Assembly: GCA_048270225.1 (NCBI GenBank)
Contig: JBLWTG010000009.1
Location: 96,614 to 160,613, forward strand
Direction: 5' to 3'
Origin: Allopusillimonas sp048270225
GTDB lineage: Bacteria; Pseudomonadota; Gammaproteobacteria; Burkholderiales; Burkholderiaceae_B
Length of the DNA: 64,000 nt
The notes under the pieces were generated by a model, which did no database searches, was not told the origin of the DNA, and worked only from the letters and a program-made list of their open reading frames with translations. Position 1 is the stretch's first letter; each line of letters begins with the position of its first letter. The translations under genes and the position numbers were made by a program. Of the stretch, positions 28,799 through 37,291 are shown in pieces.

Positions 28799-29641
28799 CT
28801 AGTCGAGCAACCGGCGTGCCATGGCGTTTACGGCCAGATCAATCGCCGCGCACTCGCCGTCGCCCTCGCCATCGTCGATGAACCAGGCTGCCGACAAGCC
28901 GGTCCATGCAACGATCCAGCGCAGAAGCCGTTCGGGCTCGAGCCCGGTCTCGGCGGCCACAATGCGGAGCCGGGCCTCCAGCCTGCCCGGCAGGACCGCA
29001 AGGGGCCGATCGGGGTCGCTGAGGTCTGGATTCGTGAAGATGTTGGCATAGTCGAAGGTGCGCTCGCCCAGCAGCCCGCGCGGATCGATGGCCAGCCACC
29101 CGCGGTCGCCGAAGTCGAGCACGTTCTCGTGGTGCAGGTCGCCGTGGAGCGGGCACACCTCGCGCGGCGCCGCCAGAAGTTGGCGCGCCACACTGGCGGC
29201 GGGCGCAAGCGCCGCGTGCTCAGCGGCCAGGCGGAAAAGCGGCTGGAACCATTCCTGCAGCGGATGGAGGTCGGGCAGCGGCCCGGACCGCGGAGCGTGC
29301 AGGCGCGCAGCCGTGCGGCAGAGGATCCTGCAGGCCTCGTCGTCCTGGCCGGACCACGCCATCTGTGCAAGGTCACCCGCCCCGGACGCGCGCTCCATGA
29401 GGAGAGCGCCCGCCGCGGAAGCGAAGACCCGGGCAGCGCCTTGCCCGTCCCACCAGGTCAACAGGCGGTAACCGGCCTCTTCATCGGGAATGCGCGCGAC
29501 CTTCAGCATCGCCGGCATGTCCCCCTGGCGGACGGCAAGCACCCAGCTCGAGTGGGTCATGAGCAGCGCACCGTCGCGCTGCAGGCGCCAGCGCTCCATC
29601 CACGCAGTGACCTGAGGCGGAAAACGGGAAGACGCGCTCAT
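28799..29641 (-). CDS. aph(6)-Ic: APH(6)-Ic-type streptomycin phosphotransferase
   Basis: Inactivates streptomycin by 6-O-phosphorylation. From memory it is near-identical in sequence to the Tn5 str product: ALLMTHSSWVLAVRQGDMP, catalytic loop CPLHGDLHHENVLD and IDPRGLLGERTFDYANIF. Differences from Tn5 are scattered (for example LLRWIVAWTGLS and IDDGEGDGECAAI). The ATG at 29641 sits in the original ble stop (ATGA) with GCAGG upstream, giving 280 residues; an inner ATG at 29599 gives the 266 residues usually annotated. Last gene of a neo-ble-str operon. Confidence 0.93.
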   Translation of the reverse strand: MSASSRFPPQVTAWMERWRLQRDGALLMTHSSWVLAVRQGDMPAMLKVARIPDEEAGYRLLTWWDGQGAARVFASAAGALLMERASGAGDLAQMAWSGQDDEACRILCRTAARLHAPRSGPLPDLHPLQEWFQPLFRLAAEHAALAPAASVARQLLAAPREVCPLHGDLHHENVLDFGDRGWLAIDPRGLLGERTFDYANIFTNPDLSDPDRPLAVLPGRLEARLRIVAAETGLEPERLLRWIVAWTGLSAAWFIDDGEGDGECAAIDLAVNAMARRLLD

Positions 29642-29655
29642 GAGATGCCTGCAAG

Positions 29656-30018
29656 CTATTCGTTCTGTATCAGGCGCAGGAGCGTCCCGTCCGGATCGAC
29701 CAAGGCGGCCATCATGCCTCCCCACTCCTGCAGTTCGGGGGCATGGATGCGGGGATAGCCTCTGCTGGTTTCCTGGATGCCGACGGATTTGCACCGCTCG
29801 TAGAACCCCGCGAGGTCGTCCAGCCTCAGGCAGCAGCTGAACCAACTCGCGAGGGGATCGAGCCCGGGGTGGGCGAAGAACTCCAGCATGAGATCCCCGC
29901 GCTGGAGGATCATCCAGCCGGCGTCCCGGAAAACGATTCTGAAGCCCAGTTCCTCATAGAAGGCGGCGGTGGAATCGAAATCCCGCGATGGCAGGTTGGG
30001 CGTCGCTTGGTCGGTCAT
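29656..30018 (-). CDS. ble: Bleomycin-binding protein, Tn5 type, C-terminally shortened
   Basis: 120 residues of the glyoxalase/bleomycin-resistance fold: TDQATPNLPSRDFDSTAAFY, GDLMLEFFAHPGLDPLASWF, and C-terminal LVDPDGTLLRLIQNE. It sequesters bleomycin-type drugs as a dimer. In Tn5 the protein continues a few residues past NE; here the next codon reads TAG where TTG is expected, followed in frame by the old end (codons for LAGIS, then TGA). The loss of about six residues is outside the core fold, so activity may remain. Confidence 0.92.
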   Translation of the reverse strand: MTDQATPNLPSRDFDSTAAFYEELGFRIVFRDAGWMILQRGDLMLEFFAHPGLDPLASWFSCCLRLDDLAGFYERCKSVGIQETSRGYPRIHAPELQEWGGMMAALVDPDGTLLRLIQNE

Positions 30019-30038
30019 TTCGAACTCCAGGGTCCCGC

Positions 30039-30833
30039 TCAGTAGAACTCGTCAAGTAGGCGATAGAAGGCGATGCGATGCGAATCGGGAGCGGCGATAC
30101 CGTAGCGCACGAGGAAGCGGTTAGCCCATTCGCCGCCAAGCTCTTCAGCAATATCACGGGTAGCCAACGCAATGTCCTGGTAGCGGTCCGCCACACCCAG
30201 CCGACCACAGTCGATGAATCCCGAAAAGCGGCCATTTTCCACCATGATATTCGGAAGGCAGGCATCGCCATGCGTCACGACACGATCCTCGCCATCGGGC
30301 ATGCGTGCCTTGAGCCTGGCGAACAGTTCGGCTGGCGCGAGCCCCTGGTGCGCTTCATCCAGATCATCCTGATCGACAAGACCGGCTTCCATCCGAGTAC
30401 GTGCTCGCTCGATGCGATGTTTCGCTTGGTGGTCGAATGGGCAGGCAGTCGGATCAAGCGCATGCAGTCGGCGCAGAGCGTCCGCCATGATGGATACCTT
30501 CTCGGCAGGAGCAAGGTGAGACGACAGGAGATCCCGCCCCGGCACTTCGCCCAATAGCAGCCAGTCCCTTCCCGCTTCAGTGACAACGTCGAGCACAGCT
30601 GCGCAGGGAAGACCCGTCGTGGCCAGCCACGATAGCCGCGCTGCCTCGTCCTGCAGTTCATTCAGGGCACCGGACAGGTCGGTCTTGACAAAAAGAACCG
30701 GGCGCCCCTGCGCTGACAGCCGGAACACGGCGGCATCAGAGCAGCCGATTGTCTGCTGTGCCCAGTCATAGCCGGATAGCCTCTCCACCCAAGCGGCCGG
30801 AGGACCGGCGTGCAATCCATCCTGTTCAATCAT
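30039..30833 (-). CDS. aph(3')-II: APH(3')-II-type kanamycin/neomycin phosphotransferase
   Basis: 264 residues, same length as the Tn5 enzyme. Catalytic loop VTHGDACLPNIMVENG, metal-binding IDCGRLG, and C-terminal RIAFYRLLDEFY. Compared with the Tn5 protein as I remember it there are more than ten substitutions (for example AGPPAAWVERLSG near the start, LVRYGIAAPDSH and final Y), so it is a close but distinct variant. ATG chosen to match the family; a 12-codon upstream extension is ignored. First gene of the resistance operon; phosphorylates the 3'-OH of kanamycin-class drugs. Confidence 0.94.
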   Translation of the reverse strand: MIEQDGLHAGPPAAWVERLSGYDWAQQTIGCSDAAVFRLSAQGRPVLFVKTDLSGALNELQDEAARLSWLATTGLPCAAVLDVVTEAGRDWLLLGEVPGRDLLSSHLAPAEKVSIMADALRRLHALDPTACPFDHQAKHRIERARTRMEAGLVDQDDLDEAHQGLAPAELFARLKARMPDGEDRVVTHGDACLPNIMVENGRFSGFIDCGRLGVADRYQDIALATRDIAEELGGEWANRFLVRYGIAAPDSHRIAFYRLLDEFY

Positions 30834-31216
30834 GCGGGGCGATCCGACTGGGGAAGAATTCGATTGCAAGGGGAAGATTCATTAATTAGATCACTCTTGG
30901 GGTAGAGCCTTACACAAAAAGACTAGTCATCATCCATGGCAACATCACGATGCAGCGCCGTGAATGGCCGGGCGGGCGCTCACCATTTACGGAAAAGCCA
31001 TGCTGTGCATCCCTGCGACGATACGGGAAAAACTGCACGATGCCCTCTGTGCCTGCTCTGCTGAGAATTATATACAGCCTTCCAGATTGCATTCATGTGC
31101 AAGCACCTACTTTGGCATGCCACCATCGACCTTCTATGGGGCGTCACCGGAATGCGACCGGATGCCCACGCAGTACTGCTCGGTCAATTCAGATAGCGGA
31201 CATTCAGTGATGGCGA
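30834..31216. other. Leader of the resistance operon, no IS50 end
   Basis: About 380 bases between the neo-type gene and the 3' end of the intact relaxase gene. It should hold the resistance promoter (AT-rich stretch around 30880-30920), but no IS50 end, other insertion-sequence terminus or gene was seen. Confidence 0.5.
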
Positions 31217-33202
31217 CTATCCCAACGCAGGCTCTCTCTGCCGTCCGATCTCCCAAGACACCCCGCCGCCCCGAATCGTCGCCGCGATCTGCTGCCCCAG
31301 CCGTTGCTCGATCACCGGCTTCCACGGCATCAGACTGAACCCCATGCCGTCATCGAGCATCGCGTAGCGCCCGCTGGCGAGCATGACGGAGCGCCGGTAG
31401 ATGCCGGCAACGCGCTGGCCGTCCGTGACGGGCCGGTGCGCCAGGCCGGTTTCGACCGCGATGTCCTTCGCGGCTCGCTCCAGTTCGCGGCCGCGCAGCG
31501 TGCCCAGCAGATTTCGGGTGAGGATCACGCGCTGCCCGCGCCGCTCGGCCAGCCCCTGTTCGGCAAGGAAGTCGGCGCGCTGCTGCATCGCCTGCTTGGC
31601 CTCGCCACCAAAGCCCAGGTCGCCCAGGCCCGAGCCGCCGCCGATCAACTGCTGGTCGAGCCAGGTAGCCCCGATCACGCGGGCCTGGCGCTCGATGGGT
31701 AGGTGCGATTTCAGTTCCACGGCCACGCCGCCCAGGCGTTGCGCGTCGTAATGGCGGCCCTGCTCGGGCAGGTTGTCCGGCACCTTCCATAGACCTTCGG
31801 CGACACGTTCCACGATGCCGGCTCGGCGCAGGGCTTCGAGGCGGCGGATGTGGGCTACGACGACCTCCTGCGGATCGCGGCCCGGTACGGCCTGACCCTG
31901 CGCGATGGCGAGGTGGTGGTCGGTGCGGTACAGGCCATCGCTCGCCAGCGCGGCGATGTTGCGGTCGGCCGCACGCACGTCGGCCGATCCCTTCACCTCC
32001 ACCACGGCGCCGGTCGGATAGTTCGCCAGCTCGTCGCGGGCGTTGAGCGCAACGTAGTGGGCTTTGCCGTCCACCCCGTCGATAACCAGATAGCCCCGGT
32101 CGCGCAGCTCGTCGGCCAGCCCCTTCGCGGCCACGCGGCCGAGGATGGTTCGGCCATCGTCGCCCGGCTCGAACACCGCCAGTTCGCGCGGCTCGCCGCG
32201 CATGGCCCGCTGCATGCTGCGGATGATGTCGCCACGCTCGCCCAGGGCGCGCAGGGTCTTTTCCGCGTCGGCATGAACGGCCCAGGTGCCGGGCTGCATC
32301 TCGTCGGCCAGGCCCAGGCGCTGCAAGCGTTGCAGGCGGCCGATCAGCAGCAGGCGCTGGCGTTGCAATCTCGGCTCGTTGAGGCGTTCGACATGCACCA
32401 AGCCATCGTTGCCCAACTCGCGTTTGAGCGTGCGATCCAAGCTCGTCCATCGCTCTTGCTCCACCTCGCGTTGCAAGGTCTGCTGGATCTCCAGCTCGGT
32501 GCGCGGCCCCAGCCATTCGGTCGCCAGTTCGGCGGCGCGATGGCGGAAACCATCGGCGATGTAGTCGCCCGCGATGATGAGGTCTTTGCCGGTGTCGTCG
32601 CGTCCGCGCACGGCGATGTGCGCGTGCGGGTTGTCGGTGTTCCAGTGGTTGACGGCCACCCAATCGAGGCCCGTGCCCAGGTCGGCCTCCATGCGGCCCA
32701 TGAGGTGCCGCGTGTACGTGCGCAGGTCTTCCAGCTCCGCGCCATCCTCGGGCGAGAGGATGAAGCGGAAGTGGTGCCGGTCGTCAGCGCAGCGTTCCTT
32801 GAAGGCGTCGAGGTCGGCGGCATCGGTCTGCGATCCGTAGGCTTGGCCCGGCTCGCCATCGCGGCCTACGCCATCGCGCTCGATGTAGCGCAGGTGCTTG
32901 GCGAGCGACTGCGGGCTGGCTTGGCGCTGGTTGACCAGTAGCGTCTTGATGGTCACGCGCCGCGACATGGGCGTCAGCTTCGCACCGGCGAAGCGCGCCA
33001 CCGTGTGGCCGCGACCCAGGCGCGAGCCGGGCCGCTGGTCCGTGCCCCTCCCGGAGCCGCTGGCAACGCCAGGACGACGCACTGACGACTTGCCGCTGCT
33101 GGCCTTGCCTGCCTGCTTGAGCACCTTGGAGACGAAGCCCTGGCCCCGGTTCTTCGGGGCGCTGGGGCGGATGCGGAAATCGTCATCGCGGCGGTCGGTC
33201 AT
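31217..33202 (-). CDS. Relaxase/mobilisation protein (DUF3363)
   Basis: 661 residues. The N-terminal relaxase domain shows a Tyr in HLRYIERDGVG and the His cluster NHWNTDNPHAHIAV that coordinates metal; the C-terminal half is DUF3363. It nicks oriT and pilots DNA in elements of the Tn4371 kind. The start at 33202 has AAGGAA upstream; the frame opens 126 bases earlier without a ribosome site. Only the relaxase part of the conjugation machinery is in the window. A decayed copy of its 3' third lies at 28230-28797, beyond the resistance genes. Confidence 0.92.
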   Translation of the reverse strand: MTDRRDDDFRIRPSAPKNRGQGFVSKVLKQAGKASSGKSSVRRPGVASGSGRGTDQRPGSRLGRGHTVARFAGAKLTPMSRRVTIKTLLVNQRQASPQSLAKHLRYIERDGVGRDGEPGQAYGSQTDAADLDAFKERCADDRHHFRFILSPEDGAELEDLRTYTRHLMGRMEADLGTGLDWVAVNHWNTDNPHAHIAVRGRDDTGKDLIIAGDYIADGFRHRAAELATEWLGPRTELEIQQTLQREVEQERWTSLDRTLKRELGNDGLVHVERLNEPRLQRQRLLLIGRLQRLQRLGLADEMQPGTWAVHADAEKTLRALGERGDIIRSMQRAMRGEPRELAVFEPGDDGRTILGRVAAKGLADELRDRGYLVIDGVDGKAHYVALNARDELANYPTGAVVEVKGSADVRAADRNIAALASDGLYRTDHHLAIAQGQAVPGRDPQEVVVAHIRRLEALRRAGIVERVAEGLWKVPDNLPEQGRHYDAQRLGGVAVELKSHLPIERQARVIGATWLDQQLIGGGSGLGDLGFGGEAKQAMQQRADFLAEQGLAERRGQRVILTRNLLGTLRGRELERAAKDIAVETGLAHRPVTDGQRVAGIYRRSVMLASGRYAMLDDGMGFSLMPWKPVIEQRLGQQIAATIRGGGVSWEIGRQREPALG

Positions 33203-33662
33203 GGCCGCGTTCCTTGCAAGCTCTGGCGTGTCCGGTCGTGCGAAGCACGCAGACATGCCCGCATCGGCGCGGGCTTCGCGCCACAAGCGGCACGGCGGCG
33301 AAGCCGCTCTGTGCCGCGCAACCCCCATGTGCAGACTGGCTTTCGACGCGGCCCGGTGCCGCGTCCTTTTGTCTTGCCTTCCGCCTTTGCCTGTCGCTTT
33401 CGCTCCCGGCGTCGGAGGCCCGGTGACGCTGCCGCACCCGCAGCCCGCCCACCGACGAACGCGGGGATGGCCGTAGGCCGGGCGCGTTCAAGGCAAGACG
33501 CCTGCACGTTGGACGGCTGCGCCGAAGACAGCGCGATGCGCGGTTCCTGACACGCGGAATCAACCTCTACACCGCACGCGCCGCGACACGCCGACAACCA
33601 CGATGAAAACACGCCTGATAGCACGATGCCATGCACGGCGACGGACAATGAATCAGTGCGTA
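33203..33662. other. Relaxase-traF intergenic region with a lone iteron
   Basis: No gene supported. It contains one copy of CACGCCTGATAGCACGAT (33610-33627), the same repeat that occurs three times upstream of repA. Being just upstream of the relaxase, it is a plausible place for oriT, but no nick site could be assigned. Confidence 0.5.
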
Positions 33663-34250
33663 TCATGGGCGAGCCTCCGGCCAGACCGGGCGCGCAATGC
33701 CGATCACCGCGTCGGCATCCACTGGGCCAAAGTAGCGGCTATCGAACGATGCCGGATTGCTGACACTCAGCAGAAACAGCTCACCCTCGGCCAGCGGTCG
33801 GCACGGCTGCCAAAATGGCAATAGTCGGCCCATCCGGTCGGCGGAGAGGACGGCGGCCACCGGCACGCCGTCGATGCGTATCTCGCCCTGCACAATGCAC
33901 ACGTGTTGTGGCGCGATAGCGCCCACACGTTTGAGCAGTGGAATGTGGGTCGGCAGGTAACCGCGCTGGGCGGCGAGTGCTGCCGCGTCAGCAGGCAATC
34001 GGGTAAGAACAATGCTTCCCACCGGCAGAGAATAAGGCCGACGATGGAACGGTTTGATGCGATACCAACCGACCGAAACGCTGTCAGACGGGTTGTACAC
34101 CAGGCGCGGCAGCGGCTGCACAACGGATGCCCAGGCCAGCGTAGCGAGGCCGATGGCGGACAGTGCGGCCAGCGCAAGGCGAGCGCGCAAGCGCGAACGT
34201 GGACGGGCCGTGCTGCCGGCAGCATGGATAAATGTCGGAACTCCGCTCAT
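33663..34250 (-). CDS. traF: TraF-type S26 peptidase
   Basis: 195 residues: one N-terminal helix (about 24-44), then the signal-peptidase-like core with catalytic Ser in NPSDSVSVGWYRI and a later Lys segment LLKRVGAIAPQHV. TraF proteases process the conjugative pilin in IncP- and Tn4371-type systems. The ATG overlaps the end of the upstream gene (ATGA), so it is coupled with the DUF2840 gene. The pilin gene itself (trbC) is not in this window. Confidence 0.9.
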   Translation of the reverse strand: MSGVPTFIHAAGSTARPRSRLRARLALAALSAIGLATLAWASVVQPLPRLVYNPSDSVSVGWYRIKPFHRRPYSLPVGSIVLTRLPADAAALAAQRGYLPTHIPLLKRVGAIAPQHVCIVQGEIRIDGVPVAAVLSADRMGRLLPFWQPCRPLAEGELFLLSVSNPASFDSRYFGPVDADAVIGIARPVWPEARP

Positions 34251-34792
34251 CGCAGTTCCCTCCCGGCCAGCCACGCCGCATGGCGTTCCGTGCTGTATTC
34301 GGGCAACGGCAAGCGCGCCGCGAGCCGGTTGCCCAGCGTGCGCCAGTACGCGGGCGATGTGGCGGCGGGTACGATGCCCAGCGCTTCGATGGCGTCGATA
34401 CGTTGCAGCACCGCCTGCACGGCCTGCTTGCCTTCGGCCTTCAAAAGCAGCCGCGCCCCAGGCCGCACGCCGGGGAGGCGCTGCAGCGTGTCAAACGGTG
34501 TGCAAGCCTGCATCACCATGAGCTGCCAGCGTGTCGTGCCGTAGGCATTGGCTTGCCAGAGTATGCGGCAGAACATCGCGCCGGGCAGGAAGATCGCACA
34601 GCGCCGCCAATGGTCGAGCGTCACGGTGCGCGCCGGCTCACCAAAGCGCAGATAGAGTTTCAAACGAGTTTCGATGTAGGCAAGCGACACACGGGTCAGC
34701 GCAACGCTGGCCGCGTGGCCGGTGAGCGTCACAAGCGATGCCGCAGCCGTGGCCGCAAGGCCGGGCGCGGTAGGTGATGGGGATATGGTCAT
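34247..34792 (-). CDS. DUF2840 protein
   Basis: 181 residues, matching the DUF2840 proteins found between parA and traF in Tn4371-like elements. Recognisable core: ETRLKLYLRFGEPARTV, GAMFCRILWQANAYGT and VRPGARLLLKAEGK. Role unknown. Overlaps both neighbours by four bases, so repressed or expressed together with the RHH protein and TraF. Confidence 0.85.
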   Translation of the reverse strand: MTISPSPTAPGLAATAAASLVTLTGHAASVALTRVSLAYIETRLKLYLRFGEPARTVTLDHWRRCAIFLPGAMFCRILWQANAYGTTRWQLMVMQACTPFDTLQRLPGVRPGARLLLKAEGKQAVQAVLQRIDAIEALGIVPAATSPAYWRTLGNRLAARLPLPEYSTERHAAWLAGRELR

Positions 34793-35088
34793 GGCGTGTC
34801 CTTCAATGGAAACTCCTGCTCCAGAATGCCGCGCAGCAGATCGGCCACCGTCACGTCTTGCGTGAAGGCCGACACTTTGATGCGCGCGCGTAGCGCGGGG
34901 GTAATGTCCAGGGTCAGGCGGGCGGTGTAGAGATCGCCCTTGTTCAGCGCCGTAGCATCGCCCTGGCGTATCCACGCCTCGGCGTGCGGATTCGCGGGCG
35001 GGCGCGCACCGATGCCCATGCGCTTGGCTGTGGGTTTGGGGCTGGTTGCGGCCCTGGGTTTGATGTTGGGGAGCGGCTTGGCGGTCAT
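34789..35088 (-). CDS. Ribbon-helix-helix protein, ParB-like partner of ParA
   Basis: 99 residues with a basic N-terminus and a C-terminal ribbon-helix-helix segment (YTARLTLDITPALRARIKVS / TVADLLRGILEQEF). Such small RHH proteins directly downstream of parA commonly act as the centromere-binding partner and autorepressor. The ATG overlaps the parA stop. Inference of partition role is from position. Confidence 0.82.
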   Translation of the reverse strand: MTAKPLPNIKPRAATSPKPTAKRMGIGARPPANPHAEAWIRQGDATALNKGDLYTARLTLDITPALRARIKVSAFTQDVTVADLLRGILEQEFPLKDTP

Positions 35089-35723
35089 GTCGGCCACCCC
35101 AGCAGTTCATCCACCAGGGCGGTGATTTCCCGTGCGGCGGCGCTATCGGGTGCCGACTCCCGGGCAAGGCGACCGGCGGCCACGCTATCGGCAAAGACGA
35201 TCCGTTGCCGAACTTCGGCGCGTAGCGCCGAAAGGGTCTGTTCAACCAGCGACTGCCGGGCTTCACGCCCGATGACGGTGGTGCTCACGCGCCGGTTGAT
35301 GACAAACGCTGCCTGCAGTGCAGGCCGGAATACCTGCGCCTCACGGATAAGCGCCACCATTTCGGCGCTGGCCCACACGTCATAGGGGCTGGGCTGCACC
35401 GGAATCAGCACATAGTCGGCTGCCAGCAGCGCGCAACGCGCCAAGGCGGCGATCCTGGGCGGCCCGTCGATGATGACATGATCGGCGCGCCTGGCCAGTT
35501 CTGGCGCTTCCTGATGCAAAGTTTCGCGGGCCAGACCCACGGTGCTGAACAACCTGGGCAGCCCTTGCTGGCTTCGGCGCTGCGTCCAGTCCAGGGATGA
35601 GCCTTGCGGGTCGGCGTCCAGCAGGATGACCTGCTGACCGCGTAAGGCCAGTTCACCGGCGATGTGCGTGGCAAGCGTGGTCTTCCCCACACCGCCTTTT
35701 TGATTGAGCAAGGCGACGATCAT
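35085..35723 (-). CDS. parA: ParA-family partition ATPase
   Basis: 212 residues. Deviant Walker A KGGVGKTT (within LNQKGGVGKTTLATHIAGEL), Walker A' DADPQGSSLDW, and Walker B-like HVIIDGPPRI. Small, orphan ParA/MinD type typical of plasmids and integrative elements. Start ATG with GGAGGGG upstream. Promoter and origin region lies directly upstream. Confidence 0.94.
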   Translation of the reverse strand: MIVALLNQKGGVGKTTLATHIAGELALRGQQVILLDADPQGSSLDWTQRRSQQGLPRLFSTVGLARETLHQEAPELARRADHVIIDGPPRIAALARCALLAADYVLIPVQPSPYDVWASAEMVALIREAQVFRPALQAAFVINRRVSTTVIGREARQSLVEQTLSALRAEVRQRIVFADSVAAGRLARESAPDSAAAREITALVDELLGWPT

Positions 35724-35844
35724 GGTTTGCCCCTCCAAGCGGGAAACCGCCGCTTGGTTTGCCTTGCAAAACCGTTTTTTTGGTGGTGGGAATAAGCGGT
35801 GATTTCGGGCTGCTGGATCGCTGCCCTATGAGACGACGCCCCTC

Positions 35845-36030
35845 TACTAATAGTTAGAGTAGTTAAGTTAGATAAGTTAAGGGGTGCGCAAACCCAATAG
35901 CGGCGCGGGTTTGCGGCCGTTCGGCACGCCTGATAGCACGATAGTCCCACGCCTGATAGCACGATACCTCGCACGCCTGATAGCACGACACTATTCACAG
36001 GATATCCACAGCCTTTCCACAGACTTATCC
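35845..36030. other. Putative replication origin: AT-rich block, iterons and DnaA-like boxes
   Basis: Between parA and repA. An AT-rich stretch with repeated GTTAAGTTA/GATAAGTTA (about 35850-35880), three direct repeats (next entry), and a row of DnaA-box-like words ending TATTCACAGG, TATCCACAG, TTTCCACAG and CTTATCCCC (35992-36030). This is the architecture of an iteron-controlled origin served by the adjacent RepA. Confidence 0.75.
35925..35990. repeat. Three iterons of about 19 bp
   Basis: CACGCCTGATAGCACGATA at 35925-35943 and 35948-35966, and a third copy differing at one base near its end (CACGCCTGATAGCACGACA) at 35972-35990. Starts are 23 and 24 bp apart, about two helical turns, as expected for initiator-binding iterons. 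A fourth copy is at 33610-33627. Confidence 0.88.
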
Positions 36031-36891
36031 CCGTGCCGTGGACGGCACCGCCCGGAATGTCAGCAGTTCGCGCCCTTCGTGCGCCACCAGCTCGATACCC
36101 AAGACATAGCCGGGCAGCGATTGCCTGGCGACCAGGGCGCGCAGATCGCAGGCGAAGTCGTAGGGTTTGGCGGTACTGCCGGACTTCTGGTGCAGGTAGC
36201 GGAAATCGAATTGCCAGCCGGTTTCCTGTTTGCCTCCGTGCTTGCGCACTAGGCGGTACAGCCAGCGCTCGATGCCGCCGGTCAGGCGAAAGTACGCCGG
36301 GTCGATGGTCAGCACGAGCGCCGCGTCGAGCACGCCCGCATAGAACCAATCCGGCAGAATCAGCTCGATGCCCAGCGGTTTGCCGCCGGCATCGGCCAGC
36401 TCCTTCCATTCGTTGATCCATGAAAACCGATGCAGACGCCGCCCGGTGGTTTCGCGGATGGAGGTAGCCACCGTCGTGGATTGCAGCCGATCGAGCGCGG
36501 CTTTGAGGCGCTGGTAGTCGCGCAAGCCTGTGCCGCGCCCGATAAAGCGCAGAATCTCGTAAGGCGTGGCCTGCATGCGACGTGAAGGCGGGATACCCGC
36601 ATCGCGGGCCTGCACGATCTGACTGGCGGCCCAGATGAGGATGTCCGCATCCCAGATGGTGGCAATGCCGTGTTCGTGCGTGCCCTCCACGCGTATGGTG
36701 ACGTTCCCGCTGCGAAAGTCGATGGGCGCGACGCGCCGCGACTTCGCCAGCGAGAAGAACGGATAGGCCATCAAATCCTGGGCATCGCGCGGCGCCATGT
36801 CGCCCGGCAGCGCACGGAACAGGTCGAGCTGTTCCTGCGGCCTCTGCTGGTGCGCGAGCGGTTGCCGCGACGACAGCAAAAGGCGAGACAT
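36025..36891 (-). CDS. repA: Replication initiator protein A (RepA/RPA family)
   Basis: 288 residues matching the plasmid replication initiator RPA family found in IncP-related plasmids and Tn4371-like elements. Recognisable: DLMAYPFFSLAKSRRVAPID, HEHGIATIWDADILIWAASQ, and RLTGGIERWLYRLVRKHGG. It likely binds the iterons just downstream of its end (35925-35990). Presence in an integrating element suggests it can replicate autonomously when excised. Confidence 0.93.
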   Translation of the reverse strand: MSRLLLSSRQPLAHQQRPQEQLDLFRALPGDMAPRDAQDLMAYPFFSLAKSRRVAPIDFRSGNVTIRVEGTHEHGIATIWDADILIWAASQIVQARDAGIPPSRRMQATPYEILRFIGRGTGLRDYQRLKAALDRLQSTTVATSIRETTGRRLHRFSWINEWKELADAGGKPLGIELILPDWFYAGVLDAALVLTIDPAYFRLTGGIERWLYRLVRKHGGKQETGWQFDFRYLHQKSGSTAKPYDFACDLRALVARQSLPGYVLGIELVAHEGRELLTFRAVPSTARG

Positions 36892-36917
36892 GGCGACGGC
36901 CTGCCGTGCGCCGTCGA

Positions 36918-37208
36918 TCAGCGGCCGTCACGGCAGTCACCCGCATGACGCTGCGCATACTCGGGGTCGGAGGTGGCCTCGTAGCTGCGTGCATCGGCCC
37001 AGGAATCCAGATCGGCCACTGCATACATGACACGCCGGCCGAACTTGCGAAACTTCGGCCCACCGCCGATCACGCGCTGCTTTTCCAGCGTGCGCGGCGA
37101 CAGGCGCAAGTATTGGGCGGCTTCGTCGTTGGTCAAGTAGCGCTGGGGCTGCGCGGGCGTGGTTGTGGCTGAGGGTACGGCGGCAGGCCGTAAAGGAGCG
37201 GGTCGCAT
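36918..37208 (-). CDS. AlpA-like helix-turn-helix protein
   Basis: 96 residues with a MerR-like/HTH_17 DNA-binding domain (LTNDEAAQYLRLSPRTLEKQ and GRRVMYAVADLDSWAD). Usual neighbour of repA in these elements; probably a transcriptional regulator or excisionase-type factor. Start chosen at 37208 with GGAGG eight bases upstream. Confidence 0.88.
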   Translation of the reverse strand: MRPAPLRPAAVPSATTTPAQPQRYLTNDEAAQYLRLSPRTLEKQRVIGGGPKFRKFGRRVMYAVADLDSWADARSYEATSDPEYAQRHAGDCRDGR

Positions 37209-37291
37209 GACATGAACCTCCATCGTTCGGTATCGTCGGCAGCACCAGCGCTGCCGGATGGAGACAGTCTCAACAAAGCCGGGCAAGCTGC

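Noticed and set aside
28790..29758. 322-codon plus-strand frame opposite aph(6)
   Set aside because: Antisense to a well-identified resistance gene.
28222..31217. Intact Tn5 or IS50 ends around the resistance genes
   Set aside because: Looked for the CTGACTCTTATACACAAGT outer end and its inner counterpart; not found at either side.
31350..32663. 437-codon minus-strand frame inside the relaxase gene
   Set aside because: Arg/Pro-rich shifted frame of the relaxase gene, no domain.
31850..32941. Long plus-strand open frame (363 codons) opposite the relaxase gene
   Set aside because: Lies wholly antisense to a gene with clear relaxase and DUF3363 motifs; long frames on the opposite strand are expected in GC-rich coding DNA.
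35720..37063. 447-codon frame spanning the origin and repA
   Set aside because: Shifted frame of repA plus non-coding origin sequence; composition is Arg/Ala-rich and the iterons are translated as repeats.
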